Part shown: one piece after another, positions 7,368 to 9,670 of the stretch
Layout: each line of letters opens with the position of its first letter
Position numbering within the stretch: the stretch's first letter is position 1
Assembly: GCA_964402115.1 (NCBI GenBank)
Contig: CAYOBW010000283.1
Location: 1-9,670, forward strand
Direction of reading: 5' to 3'
DNA from: CAYOBW01 sp964402115
Lineage (GTDB): Bacteria > Verrucomicrobiota > Kiritimatiellia > UBA8416 > CAYOBW01
DNA length: 9,670 bases
Position numbers and translations under genes: made by a program
Notes under the pieces: model-generated
Told to the model about the DNA's origin: nothing
The model's input: only the letters and a program-made list of their open reading frames with translations
Databases searched by the model: none

Positions 7368-7958
7368 ATGCCAGGCACAAGGATAGGCGAAACAGGCGTA
7401 CTCAGCCCGACATTGTGGCGCACCTGCCGGGCGCTGGCGAACCGGGGTCGGCTCGCGTTGCTGCAATGCGTGCTGGAGCATCCGGGCGAACCGGTGTCGC
7501 GGCTGGCGCGGCTGAGCGGGCAATCGGTTTCGCGCGCCAGCCAGGGGTTGCGCAGTCTGAATGCCAGGGGATTGCTGGCCGCGGATCGAGCCGGCGCGTG
7601 GGTGTGCTACCGGGTGGCCGCAGACCCGGCGGTGCCGGAAGCCGCCGCGCTCGTGGCGGCCCTGCGCAGCGAGTGCCGGCGGGGCCGGCGTCCGGTGGAG
7701 CGGTTGTTTGCCGCGCTCACGGCACTTACGCACCCGCGCCGGATCCTGCTGGTCAGGCTTTTGGGACAGGAACCGCGGCTGAGCGCGCCGGCACTGCGTC
7801 GGTGCACGGGCATGTCAGCAAGAGCGCTGCGCCGTCACCTGGACAAACTCAGGCGCAGGGGCTGGGTGACCTGCACCGATGGCCGCTATCGGCTGCTGCC
7901 GCCCCGCGAGGGCCTGCCCCGCCTCCTTGTACGCCTTGCCCGCCACAAGTCGGACTGA
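7368..7958 (+). CDS. Tandem winged-helix (ArsR-like) transcriptional regulator
   Basis: A 196-residue cytoplasmic DNA-binding protein with two winged-helix domains in one chain. The first (about 13-85, LSPTLWRTCRALANRGRLALL then a helix-turn-helix around PVSRLARLSGQSVSRASQGLRSL and wing GAWVCYRV) is ArsR-like. The second (about 108-180, RRPVERLFAALTALTHPRRILLVRLL, then LSAPALRRCTGMSARALRRHLDKL and wing DGRYRLL) repeats the same plan. Two recognition helices in one chain suggest the protein can read a palindrome as a monomer or as a higher-order dimer. No metal-binding cysteine pair typical of metal-sensing ArsR proteins is evident. The start at 7368 is preferred because the upstream part of the frame, back to 7272, crosses the palindromic element and looks non-coding. 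No Shine-Dalgarno site precedes it. Its inducer and targets are unknown. Confidence 0.8.
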   Translation: MPGTRIGETGVLSPTLWRTCRALANRGRLALLQCVLEHPGEPVSRLARLSGQSVSRASQGLRSLNARGLLAADRAGAWVCYRVAADPAVPEAAALVAALRSECRRGRRPVERLFAALTALTHPRRILLVRLLGQEPRLSAPALRRCTGMSARALRRHLDKLRRRGWVTCTDGRYRLLPPREGLPRLLVRLARHKSD

Positions 7959-8038
7959 GCGATCCCGAAGGCCGCGCCGTCCGGGTTGCTGCACGAGTCA
8001 CGCGCCCCGTTCAAATGCACGGAGGCAGACGCCAACAG

Positions 8039-8060
8039 GGCGGACTTTATAAAGTGCGCC
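8039..8060 (-). promoter_or_regulatory. Palindromic operator/promoter-like element, copy 2 (inverted)
   Basis: The reverse complement of this 22-bp stretch equals copy 1 at 7340-7361 base for base, including the single mismatched pair, which reads G-G here and C-C there on the plus strand. The core ACTTTATAAAGT is at 8044-8055. It lies between the regulator stop and the YdhF stop, 81 bp after the former and 44 bp from the latter. It could be a second binding site for the regulator, a shared 3' hairpin, or a remnant of a duplicated regulator leader. Confidence 0.65.
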
Positions 8061-8063
8061 ACC

Positions 8064-8095
8064 ATGCAAGGGGTGTACTCGCCCGGCACAAGGAT
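8064..8095 (+). pseudogene. Possible 5' remnant of a second wHTH regulator gene
   Basis: Three bases after palindrome copy 2, an ATG opens a frame reading MQGVYSPGTRM. The intact regulator starts MPGTRI six bases after copy 1. The 11-bp string GGCACAAGGAT (7374-7384 and 8085-8095) is shared, in the same orientation and in frame with the ATG in both; the second copy has five extra codons. After it, similarity stops, and the frame runs only to 8174, antisense to the end of the YdhF gene. This looks like the leader and first codons of a lost paralogue. The alternative is a conserved regulatory unit that includes the early coding bases. With so short a match, confidence is limited. Confidence 0.35.
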
Positions 8096-8103
8096 GCGCA
8101 CAC

Positions 8104-9024
8104 TCACGGAATCCGCCGCCCCTGCGCGGCCTCCCACAACGCGTACCAGTCTTCACGTTCCAGTGCGATTGTAGCGGCTGCGGCGGCGCTACGGATGCGC
8201 TCCAGCTTGTTCGTGCCGATGATCGCCACCGGCCGGCTCGGGTGCGCCAGGATCCAGGCGTAGGCGAGCTGCTCGAGCGTGGCTCCCCCGTACCGCGGGG
8301 CCAGGGCTTGGGCGGTGCGGGCCAGGCGCTGCGCGGCTTCATTGGCCGGATCAAACAGGCGTCCGCCGGCGAGCGGACTCCAGGCCATGGGCGATACCCC
8401 TGCCAGCTCGCAGCGCTGCAGCGTGCCGTCGAGCAGCGGCTCCATGCGCAGCAGGTGGAACTCCACCTGGTTCGTCGCCAGCGGCTGCGCCACGTGGGCG
8501 TTGAGCAGGTCGAACTGCGCGGCCGTGTAGTTGGAGACGCCAGCGGCGTGGATCTTGCCGTCGCGCAGCAATTGGTTGAGCCCTGCCGCCGTGTCGTCGG
8601 CGCGTGTGAGCCAGTCGGGACGGTGCACGAGGAACAGCTCCACGCGCTCCGTGCCCAGCCAGCGCAGCGACTTCTCCAGGCTCTTCACCAGCCGTGCGCC
8701 CGTGGCGTTGTAGTGCGCGGTGCGGCGCTCGGGGTGGTAGGCGCACGGCACGTAGATTCCTGCCTTCGTCACGATCTCCAGCTTGTCGCGCAACCCCGGC
8801 GACAGCGCGAGTGCGGCGCCGAGCAACTTCTCCACCTCATAGAGGCCGTAGATCTCGGCCGTGTCGATCGTCGTGATGCCGAGTTCGAGACAGGCGTGCA
8901 GCCGGGCGTTGACCTCTTGCGCGGTCGGCTTTGTACTCAGCAGCCGCCAAGTGCCGTAGGCCAGACGGGAACAGGTCGGGCCATGTGGTGCGATAGTCAA
9001 GCGTTGGATCAGACGGTCTTCCAT
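8104..9024 (-). CDS. ydhF: YdhF-type aldo/keto reductase
   Basis: A 306-residue NADPH-dependent oxidoreductase of the aldo/keto reductase superfamily, predicted to be cytoplasmic and to reduce carbonyl compounds. The closest recognisable relative is E. coli YdhF, as shown by ITIAPHGP near the start, LDGT in the centre, SPMAWSPLAGGRLF (211-224) and IIGTNKLERI (268-277). The AKR catalytic tetrad is intact: Asp54 and Tyr59 in DTAEIYG, Lys87 in VTKAG and His134 in VHRPD. Cofactor and substrate-side residues SN (164-165) and TNQVE (184-188) are present. A canonical GGAGG at 9033-9029 lies four bases before the ATG, inside the antitoxin gene, which overlaps this gene by 16 bp. The physiological substrate of YdhF-type enzymes is not established, and the neighbours give no pathway clue. 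Confidence 0.95.
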   Translation of the reverse strand: MEDRLIQRLTIAPHGPTCSRLAYGTWRLLSTKPTAQEVNARLHACLELGITTIDTAEIYGLYEVEKLLGAALALSPGLRDKLEIVTKAGIYVPCAYHPERRTAHYNATGARLVKSLEKSLRWLGTERVELFLVHRPDWLTRADDTAAGLNQLLRDGKIHAAGVSNYTAAQFDLLNAHVAQPLATNQVEFHLLRMEPLLDGTLQRCELAGVSPMAWSPLAGGRLFDPANEAAQRLARTAQALAPRYGGATLEQLAYAWILAHPSRPVAIIGTNKLERIRSAAAAATIALEREDWYALWEAAQGRRIP

Positions 9025-9227
9025 GCATCCTCCGGCGGAAGGTCGGCGGCCTGCGCTTCATCGAGGCGACGCAAACGCTCTTCGCTGAGCGGGGGCAGCG
9101 ACTGCATGACCGCCTGTCTCCACCGCGGGCGTTCGATCACCTTGGAAAACGACTCGTGGGGCGACGTACGCGCATGCGTGAGGCACGCGTATGCCTCGAT
9201 GTCAATAGATATGGTCTTTGTGGCCAT
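9009..9227 (-). CDS. Orphan VapB/DUF217-like antitoxin
   Basis: A 72-residue protein starting MATKTISIDIEAY, followed by SPHESFSKVIERPRW (22-36), the pattern of the DUF217/VapB-type antitoxins usually paired with a PIN-domain RNase. The N-terminal strand TKTISIDI resembles a DNA-binding ribbon segment and the C-terminal half (LSEERLRRLDEAQAADLPPEDAW) would be the toxin-neutralising part. The start at 9227 is chosen over an upstream in-frame ATG because the family begins at MATKTI and the upstream codons lie in a perfect palindrome. No toxin gene follows: the next gene, overlapping by 16 bp, is the YdhF reductase. It is therefore an orphan antitoxin or a stand-alone regulator. No Shine-Dalgarno site is seen, so a leaderless mRNA is possible. 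Confidence 0.78.
   Translation of the reverse strand: MATKTISIDIEAYACLTHARTSPHESFSKVIERPRWRQAVMQSLPPLSEERLRRLDEAQAADLPPEDAWKTV
9029..9033 (-). promoter_or_regulatory. Shine-Dalgarno site of the YdhF gene
   Basis: GGAGG on the minus strand, four bases before the ATG at 9024. It lies within the last codons of the antitoxin gene and fixes the reductase start. Confidence 0.65.
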
Positions 9228-9252
9228 GCACATACATGTACATGTATGTGCA
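9227..9252. promoter_or_regulatory. Perfect 26-bp palindrome at the antitoxin start, probable operator
   Basis: A 26-bp sequence identical to its own reverse complement, with core ACATGTACATGT and ends TGCACA/TGTGCA. Its last base on the minus strand is the A of the antitoxin ATG. On the minus strand a weak promoter can be drawn with TTGTCC (9269-9264) and, 17 bases on, TACATG (9246-9241) inside the palindrome. A protein bound here would block transcription. Antitoxins of this type commonly repress their own promoters, so autoregulation is the natural reading, but it is not shown directly. Confidence 0.65.
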
Positions 9253-9294
9253 GTTTGCGGCAAGGACAACTGGCTGTCGTCGCGAACCGCACCT
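9253..9294. promoter_or_regulatory. Short upstream region of the antitoxin gene
   Basis: These 42 bases lie between the palindrome and the tandem repeat array. They include GGACAA at 9264-9269, which read on the minus strand is TTGTCC, a possible -35 box for the antitoxin and reductase. Nothing else is apparent. Confidence 0.3.
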
Positions 9295-9313
9295 GCCGCC
9301 CCTGCTCTCTCCC

Positions 9314-9363
9314 GGCCGGCCCGGGAGGACCGGCCTACGTGGGACGGCGCTGCCGCGCCGTCC
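9314..9363. repeat. Double hairpin of repeat unit 1
   Basis: Hairpin A spans 9314-9335: six base pairs, a C-A mismatch, two more pairs and the loop GGGA, which fits the stable GNRA tetraloop class if transcribed left to right. Hairpin B spans 9342-9363: nine perfect pairs (GGACGGCGC with GCGCCGTCC) and the loop TGCC. The spacer between them is TACGTG (9336-9341). Confidence 0.8.
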
Positions 9364-9450
9364 GGGCGACAGCGCGCGGCATCTTCGCGACACAGGCGCC
9401 GTGCCTGGCTCCTCCGCGTGCTGCCCTCATGCCGCCAGTTGCTCGCTCCT

Positions 9451-9500
9451 GGCCGGCCCGGGAGGACCGGCCTACGTGGGACGGCGCTCCCGCGCCGTCC
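9451..9500. repeat. Double hairpin of repeat unit 2
   Basis: The same two hairpins shifted by 137 bp: A at 9451-9472 and B at 9479-9500. The loop of B reads TCCC instead of TGCC; the stems are unchanged. Confidence 0.8.
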
Positions 9501-9587
9501 GGGCGACAGCGCGCGGCAGCCCCGTGACGCCGGCGCCGCGCCTGGCGCCTCCGCGTGCGTCCCCCATGCCGCCAGTTGCTCGCTCCC

Positions 9588-9637
9588 GGCCGGCCCGGGA
9601 GGACCGGCCTACGTGGGACGGCGCTCCCGCGCCGTCC
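9588..9637. repeat. Double hairpin of repeat unit 3
   Basis: The same pair again: A at 9588-9609 and B at 9616-9637, with loop TCCC in B. All stem bases match units 1 and 2, while unit 1 varies outside the stems, which points to retention of the structure. Confidence 0.8.
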
Positions 9638-9670
9638 GGGCGACAGCGCGCGGCAGCCCCGTGACGCCGG

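Larger units (their letters stand above)
9295..9670. repeat. 137-bp tandem repeat array, about 2.7 copies, running off the window
   Basis: Matching points recur at 9313, 9450 and 9587, giving a period of 137 bp. The first copy starts near 9295 with a one-base deletion, and the third is cut by the window end. Copies 2 and 3 differ at one position over about 100 bases (T9450 versus C9587); copy 1 is more diverged in its 3' half. Each unit holds two adjacent hairpins separated by TACGTG. Open frames through the array come from its GC-rich repeats and shift without any start or domain signal, so I treat the region as non-coding. Confidence 0.9.

Noticed and set aside
7340..8060. A transposon bounded by the inverted palindromes, with the regulator as cargo
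   Set aside because: No transposase, recombinase or target-site duplication was found. Each element is itself palindromic, so the inverted orientation carries little information.
9156..9664. Plus-strand open frames through the palindrome and tandem repeats
   Set aside because: They simply translate the repeat unit, have no ribosome site or recognisable domain, and overlap the antitoxin control region.
9295..9670. A CRISPR array
   Set aside because: The 137-bp unit repeats as a whole, without short constant repeats alternating with unique spacers, and no cas genes are present.

Overview
This is a GC-rich bacterial window with short or overlapping gene junctions and mostly weak Shine-Dalgarno sites. 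The gene mix is a secreted GH10 xylanase, AlgI/AlgJ-type O-acetylation proteins, periplasmic TolB-like beta-propellers, a duplicated ArsR-like regulator, a DUF217/VapB-like antitoxin and GC-rich hairpin repeats. This suggests a polysaccharide-degrading member of the PVC group (Kiritimatiellota, Verrucomicrobiota or Lentisphaerota). That placement is inference from gene content and style; no rRNA or taxonomic marker is present.

Layout. Positions 1-40 hold the end of an upstream unit, with only its terminator hairpin visible. Positions 182-1966 (+) encode a secreted GH10 endo-xylanase with an N-terminal carbohydrate-binding-like domain. Facing it on the minus strand, from 7043 down to 1953, is a tightly coupled five-gene operon: two tandem paralogous beta-propeller proteins, a small lipoprotein, an AlgI-type MBOAT O-acyltransferase and an AlgJ/AlgX-type SGNH protein. 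Its junctions are ATGA, ATGA, a 6-bp gap and TGATG. The last gene ends tail-to-tail with the xylanase, overlapping it by 14 bp.

A 324-bp divergent region (7044-7367) separates this operon from a two-domain winged-helix regulator (7368-7958, +). Six bases before that gene's start codon is a near-perfect palindrome centred on ACTTTATAAAGT. The same 22-bp palindrome occurs again, inverted, at 8039-8060. There it precedes a start codon and a short in-frame stretch resembling the regulator's N-terminus, but no gene body. Next come a YdhF-type aldo/keto reductase (9024-8104, -) and a small VapB/DUF217-type antitoxin (9227-9009, -) with no toxin gene beside it. The antitoxin start abuts a perfect 26-bp palindrome. 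The window ends in about 2.7 copies of a 137-bp tandem repeat; each copy carries two adjacent hairpins.

How the genes may work together: the MBOAT/SGNH pair is predicted to move acetyl groups across the inner membrane onto an exported glycan. The lipoprotein and the two exported beta-propellers are likely envelope partners because they are translationally coupled to it. The xylanase acts outside the cytoplasm on xylan. Whether the acetylation operon and the xylanase are functionally related is not shown by the sequence.
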